DNA of 64,000 bases from Zonotrichia leucophrys gambelii. Its lineage: Eukaryota; Chordata; Aves; Passeriformes; Passerellidae. Every line of letters begins with the position of its first letter. The first letter of the stretch is position 1. Positions 1 through 14,900 of this stretch are shown here, one piece after another. Location: assembly GCF_028769735.1 (NCBI RefSeq), contig NC_088187.1, forward strand, positions 11,349,766 to 11,413,765. Reading direction: 5' to 3'. The notes below the pieces were generated by a model, which was not told the DNA's origin, made no database searches, and saw only the letters and a program-made list of their open reading frames with translations. The position numbers and the translations under genes are program-made.

Positions 1-170
1 CTTCTCTTCTCTTCTCTTCTCTTCTCTTCTCTTCTCTTCTCTTCTCTTCTCTTCTCTTCTCTTCTCTTCTCTTCTCTTCTCTTCTCTTCTCTTCTCTTCT
101 CTTCTCTTCTCTTCTCTTCTCTTCTCTTCTCTTCTCTTCTCTTCTCTTCTCTTCTCTTCTCTTCTCTTCT
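1..170. repeat. (CTTCT)n microsatellite
   Basis: 34 perfect CTTCT units run from the first base, so the array may extend beyond the window. It is a pure pyrimidine/purine tract. Confidence 0.99.
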
Positions 171-2834
171 CTCTCAGCCTCAATCCCAGCCAAACCTGGT
201 CAGAGTCCCCTGGAGCTGCTGGGCTCGGAGTCCTTCCCCATTTGACTTTCACACCAACCTCATAACCTGGTTTGTGCAGACTCTGCCATTCCCAGCTGCC
301 TGACCTACACCTAAAATTATTTCTCCTGATGGGAATACCCAAATGAGGTTTCAATGACAAAATGTTGATAAAACCCCACAGGTTATTTGGCACAGTGGTG
401 TTTAATGTTTAAAATATTGCCATTTGGAGCAGGGCTGGGTGAAGGCAGGGGCTGAGCTCGGCCCCAGTGCCCACCCAGGGTCACCCAGTGCCACCCGGGC
501 CAGGCAGAGCCTTTCAGGACAAACAGCCAGCCCCAGCTCTGCTGTTTAAGCTGAATTACAGCCAGTTTTGTCTCAGCCCCACGCAGAAATCCAATTGCTC
601 ACAGTGCTAATATGATTTGATAAATACTTTGAACCAACATAACTTCATTGCTGAGCTGCTGATTCAATCCAGGTCCCAAACCCATCATGACCTTGATTTC
701 ATGGCCTGATCACAACCAGCCCTTAATGAAATTACAGCACTTGAGCTTCCTTGGCCATTGTTTAATCTTAATATTGTCCTCATTCCTCTTCATCAGAGCT
801 GTGAAGTGAGTGGGGTTGGCTTGTTCTGGTTTTCAGCAGGGTCAAGCCCCATCTCAGACACTCAGTGAGGAAGATGAGGCACGTGAGGCTCTGAGCCCTC
901 ACTCCTGGTATGGAACAGCAGCTCAGGGCTGATTCCCAAGGAATAAAACCTGGTTTAATGTGGCACTCAGCAGCAATAACCCCAACCCCAGCATTGCTGC
1001 TGCCCTGGCAGCTGGGACAGCTCCTGCAGCCCTTGGAGCTGGCTCAGAGCTGCTCAGTGAGGCTGGGCTGCAGACCAGGGCTGCAACACTCATTGGGAAA
1101 ACTCCCCAAAAGCAGCAGGAGACAGGGCCAGGTGGCGTGGGACGTGCAGAGCAGCCTGGACCAGCCCTGTGCATGCCATGAGGGGATGGTGCAGCTCAGG
1201 AGCAGCCTCCAGCTATAACCTGTGAGCATCCCAGCCCCTCCAGCCCTGCTCCAAAGCCTCTGCTCCCCACCCATTGCTGTGTGCAGCCCCTGCTGGACCC
1301 CAGGGCTCATTTCTGCTTTATACAGGGGAACAGCTGAGTGGAGCAGGTGAGATGTCTGTGCTCCTGCTCTGGGCTCTCTGATCCATCCAGCAGGGTGGCA
1401 GCACAGCCCAGGGCTGTCCCCTCAGCCAAAAGCAGGGCCAGGGTGGCCCCAGAGCTGCTCTGACTCTGGCACACATTACATAAACGCCGGGGTCCCTGCA
1501 GGACAGCCCTGTCGCTGTCACCACGTGTCCCCTCTCCCTGGCAGGTGGTGACAGGCTGTGGTCACTCCACAGGTGGTGCAGAGGCAGAGAGGAGCCAGCC
1601 CTGCTTCCTGCAGCATTAAACATGAATGGAGATGATGACAGAGCACCAGACTCCTGGCTGGCAGCTGCTCCAGCAGCTTCACAGCACCAGCCTCCAGAAG
1701 AGCAAGATGTGACTGCTGCCTCCAAGGAGGTGACACTTCCCTCAGCAGCAGCTTCTCCCACGAGGAGAAGGAACCAGGGCATGGGGAGACTGCAGCAGCC
1801 TTGGCTGGTGGGGCTGAGCTCCCCTGGCACAGCCTGGAGCAGCATCAGCATCCCAAACCCATCAGCACCCCAAACCCATCAGCACCCCAATCCATCCCCA
1901 GGGGCTGCAGCAGCCCCCAGGACACCACCAGGGTTTGGGGTGGCTTGAGGCCAGCTCAACACACCAGGCAATGAAGGGTGCCACTCCCCCAGCACAAACA
2001 TCACTCTACCAGAGACTAAATGCCACCAAATGCCCCCAAATTCATCCCCAGTGTCCAGGTGCCCCTCAGGAGACCCAGATCTCTGACATGTGAGGAACAG
2101 CTCCTGGTGCCAACATCACACACACACCCCTGCCCTGGGCACAGGACCAAACCATTCCTGGCTGCAGGAATTCACCTTCCCTGTCCCAGCACCCCTGGTG
2201 CCACCATGGTTCTGTGCCAGCCTGGGCACCCTGGGGCATCAGGAACCCCTGGGGATCCCTGGAGGGGGCCAAGCCCACAGGGAGGAGGGCACAGAGGGCA
2301 CAGCACAGGGCACAGACCCCTATTCTGGATCCCACGAGTGGCACAGCCCCTGGGCACTGCCAGGAGGTGCCCGGGGTGCCCCTCAGTGAGAGCCAAGCCT
2401 GGCTCCCCCTCAGTGGGAGCTGTGCCACCCCCGTGCCCACCCCCAGCACACATCACACTGCTCTGATTCACCATTGCCACCCCCGCAGGAGGGGGCACGG
2501 GCACAGAAAACGCACAGGAAAACACCAGAAACCACCAAAACCACCAGAAAACAACAAAAACCACCATCCTGGGCACCATGGAGCGGGCACAGCAGGAATT
2601 CACGCTCCTGGGGCCATTCCTGGGGTGACAGCAGTGGCACAGGAGGCTGCAGCAGGGGCAGGCAGCTCCAGCCCCACTGTGCCCTGTGCCCCTGGGAACA
2701 GCCTGTGCCAGGGCTGGCTGCCACCCACACCTTCCCCGGGGCATTGGCACAGCCCCACCAGCCCCAGGGGTGTCCCCAGCCCTGCCTGAGGCTCCCTGTC
2801 CCCATGATGTCCCCAGGTGTGTCCCCAGCCGTAC
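1..2834. other. BAIAP2 intron 6 (partial), no gene
   Basis: Sequence left of exon 6. It opens with a pentamer microsatellite and has an ACC-rich simple stretch at about 2518-2570. The next IMD exon (human YIDAISNKQGE) was not found. The rest is unique-looking, with no coding signal I recognise. Confidence 0.7.
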
Positions 2835-2972
2835 CTGCAGCTCCTTGTCCGAGTATTTCTGGGGGTTCTTGCTGCCCTGGCTCTTCTTGCGCAGCTTCTT
2901 CAGCTCAGCCTGGCACTTGTCCAGCGAGTCCCCCTTGCTCCTCTGCTCCGTCTGGTACTTCTTCAGGGCAGC
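2835..2972 (-). CDS. BAIAP2: BAIAP2 exon 6
   Basis: Encodes AALKKYQTEQRSKGDSLDKC through KYSDKELQ. It is 138 bp with acceptor cttccag and donor gtacgg. It contains the basic LKKLRKKSQ membrane-binding helix. Confidence 0.98.
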
Positions 2973-5900
2973 CTGGAAGCACAGGGGACACCTCTGAGCC
3001 CTGCCAGTGCCAGGGGGGACAGGGACAGAGCCCCAGAGCCCAGGGCACACAGGGGACACCGTCCTGGGTGTGGTGACACCCAGCTGTGAGCAGAGGGACC
3101 CCCAAAACCCAGAGAGCACACAGGGGACAGAGGGGACACTGTCCTGGGTGTGGTGACACCCAGCTGTGAGCAGAGGGACCCCCAAAACCCAGAGAGCACA
3201 CAGGGGACAGAGGGGACACTGTCCTGGGTGTGGTGACACCAGTGACACCCAGCTCTGGGAAAGGGGCACCCTCAAAGCCCAGGGGACACAGGGGGGACAC
3301 ACAGGGGACAGGGGGACCCCCATAGCCCAGGGCACACAGGGGACACTGTCCTGGGCACAGTGACACACAGACACACAGACTCACACTCAGGTACCGGGAG
3401 TCCAGCTCCACCTTCTGCTCCAGCTGCGTCAGGAGCTCGTTGTGGAAGGACTTGAGCTGCAGGAGAGAGGAAACGCACAGGGATTGCTTGGGGGCACTGG
3501 GACAGGGCACAGAGAGGATGCCCAAGCACTGCAGAGCCTCTGGAGCTCAGCAAAGCCGTGCCAGAGGTGCTGGTGGCAGCTGGACAAGGCATTTCCCGGT
3601 GCCAGGGGCCCTGGCACGCCAGGCTGGGCACTCACCATCTCCTCCAGCTGGTTCTGGATCTGCCTGTGCACCTCGGCCATCTGGAACAGCACATCCCCTG
3701 CAAGACAGCACAGGGAGGGCTTGGGGCACCGAGCACAGGGGCACCCAGGGCTGGGGCAGCAGCGAGGAGGGGTCCCCAGACACACCTGGGGGCTCCTGTG
3801 CCCACCTTGCAGTGAGCCAATGCTCTCCTCAGACACTGGGACAAGGAGGCAAACCTTGGGAGGCAGGGGGGAACAAGGACCAGAACCCCAAACCCAGGGG
3901 CAGCCCTTGCTCCTTTGGACTGGGACAGGACAGCCCTGGCACTCAGAGCAGGGCACAGGACACAGGGCTAAGCCCTGGGATGCCCCCTGCACCCATGGGA
4001 TCCCAGCTCTGTTCTCCGGCCGGGCACTCCCAGCTCTGTTCTGTCACTTCCTCTCATTTTCCTGGCTTTCCCCGTGCTGCAGCCCACGCCCAGCGCTGTT
4101 CCTGCAGGAAGGGCTGTGTCCTGCCTCAGCAGCAGCCCAGACACACTCAGAGCATCCCCCAGGAGCAGGGCCAGCACCAGGAGCCCTGTGTGTGGGTCAG
4201 AGGGACGGCCCAGCTCTGTCAGCTCCTCTCAGGGCTGCCTCTGGAAGCTTTTCCTGCCAGCAGGGCAGGCTGCAGCTTCCCAGGAGGCTCCCAGCCCCTG
4301 TGGGGCTGTTTGTACATGAAGGCAGCATCTCCCAGGGGTGAGGAACGAGGGGGAGCCTCCTCCAGCACAGCTGGGCCAGCCCCAGCCTGTCCCCAATGTC
4401 CCTGGGCACATGGGCCATGTCCCAGCTGAGTGTCAGCACCACCAGGAACAACCTCCCTGTGCCCTCCTGCCTGCAGCAATCCCTGCTCTGCACCACACTC
4501 TGTGTCCCAAACCCTTGTGCAAACATTGAAATCCCATCCTGGGCAGGCTCTGCCCCCTCTGCTGCAGTGCCAGGCCTGCTGTGGCACTGCCTGTGCCAGG
4601 GCTGCTGTCCCCTGTGCCCCCTGAGCTGCAGCAGTGCCCAGGGTGTGCCACCAACAAAGGGAGAGGTGCCCAGGGTGTCCAGAAACAAAGGGAAAGGTAT
4701 CCAGGGTGTCCCACAAACAGACATCTCACCCCAAAGCCAGCCCAGAGCTGCAGGAATGAGGGTAAACTGTGATTGAGCAGCAGGATTTGAACTGAATCCC
4801 CTAAAACACAGTGTGAATACCCATAGGGCACCTCTGCCACTCCATACCTGCATGCCATGAGCTGCTTCACAAAACCCTACAGAGCAGGGGAGACTGAACA
4901 TCCCACACCAAACCCAGCCCAGAGCTGCTAAACTGTGACCAAGGGACACCAGGGAAGCCTCAGGAGCCCAAATTCCGCCTTGGAAAGGAGCCTGTGGCTC
5001 TGTGCCAGGCTGAAATTGTGGGGGAGCACCCCAGGGTGGCAGGGCTGGGTCTGGGGTTGTGTCCCAGCCCTGGCAGCAGCAGAGCCACCCACGGCAGGGC
5101 CGTTCCCATCAGGGATTTGGGGATTCACCCCTGAACTGCCCTGGGCAGCAGGACAGAGCCAGAACTCACATCCTGCAGGTGGGGAACCCAGGGAACCACT
5201 CAGGGCACACAGAGAGCCCGGCATGGGGAGGAGTGTCACACACATCTTTTCATTAAAAACCTTCCTTTACGATTTTTCCTTCTGAGAAGCCTCAGAAACA
5301 AAATGTAAACAATGGTTATTTGCTACTTTAGAACACAACAAGTGGATCTGTGATTGGCCTCGTGTAAATGTTTAAAATTAATGGCAAATCACGGCAGAGC
5401 TAGCTTTCTGTCTGAGCCACAGACCTCTGTTGGTTTCTTCTTTTTTATTCTTAGCTTGGCCTTCTGAGGAGAACTTTTTCTATTTTTTTTAGTGTAGTTT
5501 TAATGCAATATATATCTTAGAATAACAAATCAAGCCTTCTGAAGCACGGAGTCAGACCCTCAGACCCCTGTGAGCACGGCAGAGAGGAGGAGCTGTGCTC
5601 AGGCTGACTCACAGTATCACCCTGGAGAGGAACCACAGCACTGCCGAGGGCCCTGCCCTTCCACACCCACCCACGGCGGGCAAACAGGTTGTTCCACATC
5701 CCTGCTGGCACCAGGACAGGCAGCTTGGGCCCTGCACAGGGTGCAGCAGTGGCAGCCCAGCTCCTGGGGTGTGCTCTGCAGCTGCCAGAGACTCTGGGGT
5801 ATTTTCTGAGCCCCCTGTAAAGCAGGATGTGGGTAATTTGTAATGGAAACACCAAGGATGCATTAATCACGGAGTAAACTGCTCAGAGACAGAAGGTGGG

Positions 5901-8900
5901 CCGGGCTGCAGCAGCCCAGGATGCCCTGCAAGGGTCAGTGCCAGGGACCATCTCCCACCAGCAGCACCATGTCAGGGTCAGGACTTGGGCACATCCCCTA
6001 AAAACCAGCCAGCACTAACGCTGCTCACACAGCACCTCAGTGCTGAGGAGCTGATGCAGCCAAATTTAAAGCAAAACCCAGCACAGGCAGAGGTGGCACC
6101 TGGGGCATGGGGTAAAGGTGGCCTTGGTGACCCTGAGGGCTCTTCCAGCCTGAGCAATTCCCCTTAGAGCTCCTGCAGGGTGTTCTCAGTGACCCTGAGG
6201 GCTCCTCCAGCCTCAGCAATCCCTCTGGGAGCTCCTGCAGGGTGTTTTTGTGTACTTTTGTGTTCCCCCAGAGCAGCACAGCGTGCCCCAGGCTCGGAGC
6301 AGCCCCTTCCAGCCCAGGCCAGGCCCTGAGCTGCAGGATCCATCTGTGTGCAGGGCGAAGGAGACAGCGTGGGGAAACCATCAGCATGGGGGAACAATTA
6401 GTGTGGGGAAACCATCGGCTTGGGGGAACCATGAGTGTGTGAGGGAACAACAACCAGCTTGGGGGAACCATCAGCGTGGGGGAACCATCGGCTTGGGGAA
6501 CCATCGGCTTGGGGGAACCATCGGCTTGGGGGAACAACAATCAGCTTGGGGACACAATCAGCATGGGGAAACCATGAGTGTGGGGGAACAACAATCAGCT
6601 TGGGGGAACAGTCAGTGTGGGGGAACCATCGGTTTGGGGAAACAATCAGTGTGGGGGAACCATCAGCTTGGAGGAACAACAATCAGCTTGGGGACACAAT
6701 CACCGTGTGGGAACAATCAGCTCGGGGAAACAACAATCAGCCTGGGGGAACCAAACAATCAGCTTCTCCTGTGCAGCTGACTCATCCCTTTCCTCCCCAC
6801 CAGGGTTTCACTTCTGCCAGCCCCAGCACTGGGCCATGTGCTGATAACTCACCAGCCCCGCCTGGCACTGCCAGGGGCAATTTTCCTTTGTTTATAACAC
6901 AGCAGGTAAAGGGAGCAGCAGAGCTTCCCAAGGCAGCCTGGCTGGGGCTCCCAGCTCATGGGTCTCATCAGGCTGGGCAGTGGCCACAGAGCCTTCCAGC
7001 AGGGACACAGCACTGGGCTGCACCCCTGGGATGTTGTGTGCCCCCCACAGCCCCCCTGGATGGGGCCAGGGCTGGGGCTGTGCCAGGACGGACATCCCAG
7101 TGAGTGCCCACGAGCTGTACTGGTGGCACTGGTTAATTTAGAGCTGTACTGGTGGTGCTGGTTAATTTAGAGCTGTACTGGTGGTGCTGGTTAATGCAGA
7201 GCTGTACTGGTTCATTCAGGGCTGTACTGGTGGCACTGGTTAATTTAGAGCTGTACTGGTTAATTCAATGCTGTACTGGTGGCACTGGTTAATTCAGGGC
7301 TGCACTGGTTCATTCAGGGCTGTACTGGTGGCATTGGTTAATTCAGCGCTGTACTGGTGGCACTGGTTAATTCAATGCTGTACTGGTTCATTCAGCGGTG
7401 TACTGGTGGCACTGGTTAACTCAGGGCTGTACTGGTTAATTCAGCGCTGTACTGGTGGCACTGGTTAATTCAATGCTGTACTGGTTCATTCAGCGCTGTA
7501 CTGGTGGCACTGGTTAACTCAGGTGCCCCCCAGCATCCCTGCAGGACCCCCCAGCCCAGGCCCAGGGCAGGTGGGGACCCTGGGAGCTGTCACCGTCGCA
7601 GGGAAGGTGACACCCAGGCTCTGCACACCTCTGCCACTCGCTGGCAGCCCCAGCCAGGCCACATGGGCCTCGCAGATGCTCATTCACAACCCTCCTCCTC
7701 CTCCTCCTCCTACCAGCACAGGTGGTGAGAGAGAACCAGCCTGGGCTGTCTGCTCCTCATGGCAGGGATGGAGGCAGCAGAAAAACCCCATCAAAGGCAG
7801 CAGAAGGCTGGAAAAGCCCTTCCCAAGGCAGCAAAGGCTTTCAGAAGTCTGTCCTGTGTCTCTGCACCCTCATTGCTGCAGCTCCCCTTCCTCCAGCAGC
7901 ACAAGCTGTCACCCACAAGGTGTCAGGTGCCTTGTTAAGCTCAAATTTAAAGGTTCCCCCAATAAGGAGCTCATCTCCACAGCAGACACTGCCACAAACC
8001 ACAGGGAAATATTTCCTGGAGCTCTGTGTCCCCCTGGGCACTGCCCTGACTGGCTCCCAGTGGGCACCAAACCCAGCCCCAGCAGTCCCTGAGCCCCTTG
8101 TACGGGGACCTTGGGCACCTGTGGGATCCATCCCCACCCCATCCACACTCTGCAGGGCAGGGAGCACCTGCCCAAACCATCCCCAAACCCAATTACCAGG
8201 TTAATCCCTGCTCCTAAAGGATCTGGTGCAGCACAAAGCCCCTGAACTGCCAGAGCCTGGAGCCAGGGATGGCCCTGGATGCATGGCAATGTCCCAGACA
8301 GGGCTTGGAGCACCCAGGACAGTGGAAGGTGTCCCTGCCATGGCAGGGGTGGGGCTGGATGAGCTGTGAAATCTCTCCCAAGCCATTCAGGGGCCACATC
8401 CCGATTTTAGCGTGGCAATAAAAAGCCACGATGTGCCAGGGGCTCCTTTCAGCTGCACAATGGCTCGGTAATTGCTGCCCTTTCACAGCCTGGGTGTCAC
8501 CCAGGGCAGCTTTACCCTCCCCAGGCACCTCCAGACAGCGGTGCTGAGCAAAACGCGCCTCCCAAAATGCACCAAATGCACCTCCAAAATGCACCCCCAG
8601 CCCTGCAGGAGCTGCTCAGCCCCACATCCCGGGGGACACGCTCCAGCTCTGCTCTGCAGCACAACAAAACCCCTCCCCATGACTTTGCCACGGCCCAGTT
8701 TTGGAGAAGGACGAAAGAAATGACATTTTGAGCAGCATCCAAGGGAGCCAGGAGGAGCTGGGCAAGGGCCAAAGTCACCTGAGGACTCGAGCAGGAGCTG
8801 GAGCTGTTGGAAGGGGCTGCAAACCTTCCCTGGGCAGACACAGGCTCCTCATTTCAGATCATCTTCCCCAAAATTATTTTCCCCAAATTATTTATTATTT

Positions 8901-11900
8901 ATAAAATTATTCCCCAATTATTTTCCCTAAAACCACAACCACCAAGGGCTGAAGAACAGCCCAGGGAGCCTCTCAAGGGCACAGAGCCCATCCCAAACAG
9001 CAGGGACCTGCACAGGGCAGAGTGACTTCTGCTGCCCTGGGACAATGACAGCTCCTTTGGGGCTGGGGACACCCCAAAACCCAGCTCTGCCCACCCCAAA
9101 GCCCCAGCTCTACCCACCCCAAAACCCAGCAGAGGGGTCAGACAGCCCTACCAGACATTGCAGCTGCTGCCCTGGGACAATGACAGCTCCATGGGGCTGG
9201 GGACACCCCAAAACCCAGCTCTGCCCACCCCAAAGCCCAGGCAGCCCCAGCAGACACTGCACCTGGAACTGAGCCCCCAGAGCCGATTAGAGCTGCAGGG
9301 CATTACTGCTGTTCCTGCTGCCACCCTTCCTTTCCCACACGGGATTATCCTGTCTGCACACAGCTCCCAAAATCCCATGGGGAATTCAGGAAATGCCCCG
9401 TGCTGGGCAGGAGCTGAGCTCCAGAGGGCTCTGTGTCCCAGGAGAGGAACCTGCAGGTGTCCCCTGCCCTGGGACACGTCCTGGGGCAGAAGGGACAGCA
9501 GGGACAAGCACCCAGCTCAGCACAGAGGGGGTTTGCAGGGAAAACAATCACCTCAGCTTTTCCCCATGCAGGAACATGAGCTGCAGTGCCGACAGAGCAT
9601 CCCAGTCCTGGCTGACACCTTCACACAACCACAGAATAATGAGGTTCAAAGAGACCTCTGAGATCACCGAGTCCAACCTGTGCCCTGACACCTCAGCTGG
9701 ATTACAGCACCCAGTGCCATGGCCAGGCTTTTTTTAAACACATGTGTGAGCACAGAAATCTAAAATCCTCACATCCAGAGCTCCAACATCTGCTCTTTGG
9801 GCCATCCCAATCTCAGCCCCCCACTTCTCCCTCCAGCCCCATCCCTGCCTTTCTGCCTGCTGGATTTTGGCAGAAAAGTGACATTACACACTTCTAATCA
9901 ACTGCACAGCTGTAATGTCAGTGCTATCAATCAATTTTGGGAGCCTTTTCCACGGCCTCAGGTCAAAATGCAGCGCTCTCCTGGGAGTCAGAGTGTGGCA
10001 CAGAATCACAGAATCAATCACAGAATAATGAGGCTGGGAGAGACCTCTAAGATCAAGTCCAACCCATGCCCTAACACCTCACCCAGACCACAGCATCCAG
10101 TGCCATGTCCAGTGTTTATTTAAACACATCCAGAGATGGTGATTCCACCACCTCCCTGGGAGGAGCATTCCAGTGCTTCATTATTCCTTTGGCGACAAAT
10201 TTCTTCCTAATATCCAACCTACACCTTCCCTTCTTGAAGCAGCTTTCCCTAAAATCTCATGGAAGAAAATCCCACTCAGGGAGGGAGCTGGGGACACATC
10301 ATTAATGGAAACAGCAATGGAGAGAATTCCTATTTATTGCTCTAAAATTAATCCCCTGGATCCCTGGCAGTGTCCCAGGCCAGGCTGGAGCACTTTGGGA
10401 CAGTGGAGGTGTCCCTGCCATGGCAGGGGTGGCACTGGAGGGGCTTTAAGGTCCCTTCCATTCGACGGAACAATTAAGAGAATTCCTATTTTGGAATGGA
10501 AGCAGCAATGAAGAGAATTCCTATTTCCTGCTCTAAAATGAATTCTCCACCCCTGGCAGTGCCCAAGGCCAGGCTGGATGGGGCTTGGAGCACCCTGGCC
10601 CAGAGCAGCCCCAGCCCTGCTGGGAGGGAGCTGTGTCCCAGCTGCTCTCAGCTCCACCAAGCTGCAGCCACCAATGTTATCTGGGCTCTCTCCTGCCCGG
10701 GGCAGCTGCCACATCTCAGCAAACATCAGCAGCATCAGCACAGGCTGAGGAACAGCCAGGAGCCTCCCTGGGATGTGCCCACGCCAGCAGGGGAAGGAGC
10801 AGCGATGTGGGAACACCTCACAGCCCAAAATGCTCCAGCCACACACATGGGGAGAGGGCACCAAGGACACCAAACCCCTGTTCTGGGTGAGGAAAAAAGG
10901 CCAGGAGTGCCCAAAGCCAGGTGTGAAGGGTGAGCAGAACACCAAACCCTTGTCCTTGGGTGAAGAAACACGGCCAGAGGTGGCCAAAGCCAGGATGGGG
11001 CTGCCCAGGCTCCTGCCCCTGCCCCAGGCTCCTGCCCCAAGCTCCCTGGCAGGACAGGAGGGCAGAGCTGGCTGTGCCCGGCCCCAGAGAGCAGCAGGGG
11101 CAGCTCCTCCAGGCTCTGCAGCACACAGGGCTCTTTGTTTTATTTATTAAACAGCAGCAGATTGCTGCAGGCAGCTCTAATCCAGCCTCGGTTTCCATAG
11201 ACACCCTCGGCTTCCCCAGCACAGTTCCCAGGCAGCAGCAGCGGGGCTGGGGGAGCAGCTCTGACACCAAAGCCGAGCCCAGGGGCTCCTGCAGCCTTCA
11301 GAGCCCTTCCAGCTCCAGCTCTGCTAATTGCCTGCCCCGGAGAGAGGCTTTAATGAGCGCTTGGCCAGAGCTGCAGGAGGCAGAGGGGGAGGAGGAGGAG
11401 GAGGAGGGGCTCACCTGGGACTGCACACACACCAGACCAAGGCCCAGCACACTCCATGAGAGCCTTAACAAGGTGCAGCATCCCAGGGGGAGCTGGGACA
11501 GTCACCTCAGAGCATGGGGGGACCTTGGAGAATCACCCCAAACCATAGCGGGAGCAAGGAGAGCCACCTCAAAGCATGAGGGGAGCTGGGAGAGTCATCC
11601 CAAGCTATGGGGGGAGCTGGGAGGGTCCCCTCAAACTGTGGGGGGACCTTGGAGGGTCGCTTCAAACCATGGGCTGAGATGGCAAGGTCAACTTAGACCA
11701 TGGGGAGACCTGGGAGAGTCACCCCAAAACCATGGGGAGACCTTGGACGGTCCCCTCAAACCATGGGGAGACCTTGGAGGGTCACCCCAAACCATGGGGA
11801 GAGCTGGGAGGGTCACCCCAAACCATGGGGGGAGCTGGGAGGGTCCCCTCAAACTATAGGAGGACCTGGGACGGTCACCTTAGACCATGAGGGGACCTTG

Positions 11901-14900
11901 GCGGGTCCCCTCAAAGCATGGGGAGGACCTTGGAGGGTCCCCCCAGACTCTTGGAGGGTCCCCCCAAACCAGGGCAGTAAGGAGGGAGGACACAGGAGGA
12001 TGCCTGGGCAATAGGGAGGCTGGAAAAGCAGCTGCCCTTTAAAGGATTTCCTGAGCAATGAAAGGGGAAGAAAGGGGAAGGAGGCAGCAGCAGCCACAGC
12101 TCGTGGTGTTTGCCATGGGCTGGGCAGACACAAACCCTGGCAGCGGGCACAGGGAGGCTCCAGCAGGGCAGAGCTGCTGCAGGCAGGGCACAGTCCCAGC
12201 CCCACAGCACTGGGGACCCCCATGTGCCCCTTTTCCTCTCCCCTGCCCCTCCAGAGGGGCAGCTCAGCCCCAGCTCCCCGGCCAAAATCCGCTGCTTCCC
12301 CTTCTCCAAATGAGAACAAACCACCACAAAACCGCCCTGAGCCACAGCCCTGACACTCAGGGTACCAGGGGCTTTCCAGGCTGCATTATCAGTAAATCCA
12401 GAGACACTGAGGCACGGCAGGAGCAGCTCCACGCCGAGCTCTGCTCCCCAGCAGCACCAAAGATCTGCTTCACCCCTGGGAATCTCCAGAAATCTCCATT
12501 CAGCAGCAAACGGGGACTTACCCAACTCTTTGGATCCTTGGCTTTCACTGGCCAGCTCCCCCATCTTCACCAGAGCATCAAAGTACCCCTTGGCTGCATA
12601 TGTCATGCCTAAAAAGCACAAAAAAATGAGGTTATGCTCTCCTAAAAGGCTGTTGGAACTTCTGGGGCACTGAGGAGGCTCTGGACACTAAAATAGGCTA
12701 AATTACCTCCAAGGGCCCAACCCCACGGGGAGGGAGCACACAACAAACAGAGGAAAGGCAGCACGGGGAGCTGCAGCAGTGAGATTACAGGGTAATTCAG
12801 GATTTAAAAAGGTGCACGCAGGACTGTGGTGGTTTCCATTGCAGCGCAAGCATCGGGCTGCTGGGAGAACTCACTGCAGAATAATTGAATATCACAGACT
12901 TTCATTACAGCTCAGCCTTGTTTGTTGACATTCCAGCTCCACACTCGACTCTAATCAGATAAGCAGGGGGTTTCCTCTAATCACAGAACGCGCTGTACAG
13001 CCCCAGCTCCAGCTTCCAGCGCTGCCTCTGCTCTGCCCCCTGCGCTCTGCCCTTCCTCCAGGTGAGGAGGCCAGCTGAGCCAGGCCAAGTTAAAAATTAC
13101 AGGAAGATCCCTGGCTGCACAGCGGGGATGTGGGAAAGGCACAGAGGCAGTGATCCCAGTGCTCATCCCAGAGTGGTGGGACAGGGCAGCACAAACAGCT
13201 CCACCTCCCCCGGGTGGTTAAACATCAGGAGAATCAATAAAAACCACAGTCCAACACAGTCCCAAGGGTCAGCAGAGCTCTTCCCCTGTCAGACCTGACT
13301 GTGCTGCCAGGAGGGAACCAGCAGGGAAAAGCAGATTATGAACCCCACTCTGCTGGGATGCACTGGGATTTGGGGAAAGCTGCTGCCTGTGGGGAGGGTG
13401 CCCTGTGCCCCTGGAATTTCTGTGCCCTGAATTCTGTGCCCTGGAATTCTGAATTCTGTGCCTGACTGGATTTCTGTGCACTGGAATTTCTGGAAAGAGG
13501 GTGCCCTGTGCCCCTGGAATGGCTGGGCGTCTGCTGCCTGTGTGCAAGGTGCCCTGTGCCCCTGGAATTTAGGGAAAGAGGGTGCCCTGTGCCCCCTCCC
13601 CGGGGCTCAGAGGGCCCTGGGCAGTGGAGCTGGACGGGCACTGCCCCGTCACGCTGGGTGAGCCATTAAACCCCAGCTCAAAGCAGTGCCCAGCTGGCAG
13701 GACACTGTGTCCGGGCACCTGGGAACAGGGGGAGGGCTCAAAACCCTCCTGGGAACGGCCAGGAGCTCACCTGAGCTGGGGGAAGGGAAAGGAAAAAAAG
13801 GAAAAAGGAAAGGAAAAAGGAAAAAGGAAAGGTGCTGCAGGCAGGGAGCAGGAGCAGGATGCTCCCCAAAGGTCGGGTGCCAACCCTGACACTTCAGGCA
13901 CCAAAGGGATTTTTCCCCCCTGGCTGAAGGTGATGACAGGCTCTGCCCCACGGGCATTTTCACTGGGATTGTTCCAAAATCAAATGCAGGAGACACGTGC
14001 AGCTCTGAAGGGAGCAGAGCCCTCCCTGGAAAAACACAGCTCTGGGTGGAGCAGAGCTTAAAGCTCCTTGAAACCCAGCCGGGGAGGGCCCAGGCAGTGC
14101 ACAAAGCCAGTTTAAGTCAAAATAGCCCATTTTGGGGTTTAATCAATTCCTAGCTTCCTTTTGATCACTTAAATCCACACCTCCCTAATGGCTCCCAATA
14201 GGATCCTGCATTCCCAATCAAGAGCTGCCATCAACACTTTGGGGCTTTTCCCTTCTCTTCATTCTTTTGGGCAATTTAAACATTTCAACAGCACCTCTTT
14301 AAACGGGGCTTAAAACCTCAATTCTCAGTACTTTAAACAAACATTTAAAGAACTGTTTGCAGATGTGTTTTGTTATCCTGCTGCCTCCCAGCATTTTCTG
14401 CCTGGAATCCCTCCTGCATCCGTGGCCTTGCACATCACCACTCTCACAGTTCCTTCCCCATGGGATCAAGGAACTTTTCCACAAAAAACCCCAAAGATTT
14501 TCAACAAAAACCCCAAAAGATTTTCAACAAAAACCCCAAAAGATTTTGCAGCTTTTCCCCTCCCCAGCCTGGCAGCCCCAATGCCACTTACTTGCTAAGG
14601 CTTTTTCATAGGTCTTCCCCATAGAAATGAAATTCCTGAGGCTGGGGTTGAACTGCTCCATGATGGTCTAAAGGGGAGAGAACATGGGGTTAGCAGGGGT
14701 GATGGGGAGTGGGGTGAGCAGCTCTGTCCTGATAAATACGAAAAGAGAACAACAACAACAACAAATCCTCCCATCTCCCTACTAGAGGCCCCAGGATCCT
14801 CCACTGAGGAAGACCATGGTGGGTCTGAGCACAGGAGGGACAGGAACAAGGAACAAGGGAGTTCTGCAGTGCCCCAGGAAAGGAAAGTGAATGCCCCAAC

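Larger units (their letters stand above)
3698..12521. other. BAIAP2 intron 3, no gene
   Basis: An 8.8-kb intron containing one LTR, several CR1 fragments and three minisatellites, listed separately. An AT-rich stretch at 8865-8930 repeats a ccccaaattatt-like motif. No coding exon was recognised between exons 4 and 3. Confidence 0.75.

Noticed and set aside
2172..3374. Minus-strand 400-residue frame
   Set aside because: It contains BAIAP2 exon 6 in frame, but the remainder is intron and the 80-bp minisatellite; the splice sites define the real exon.
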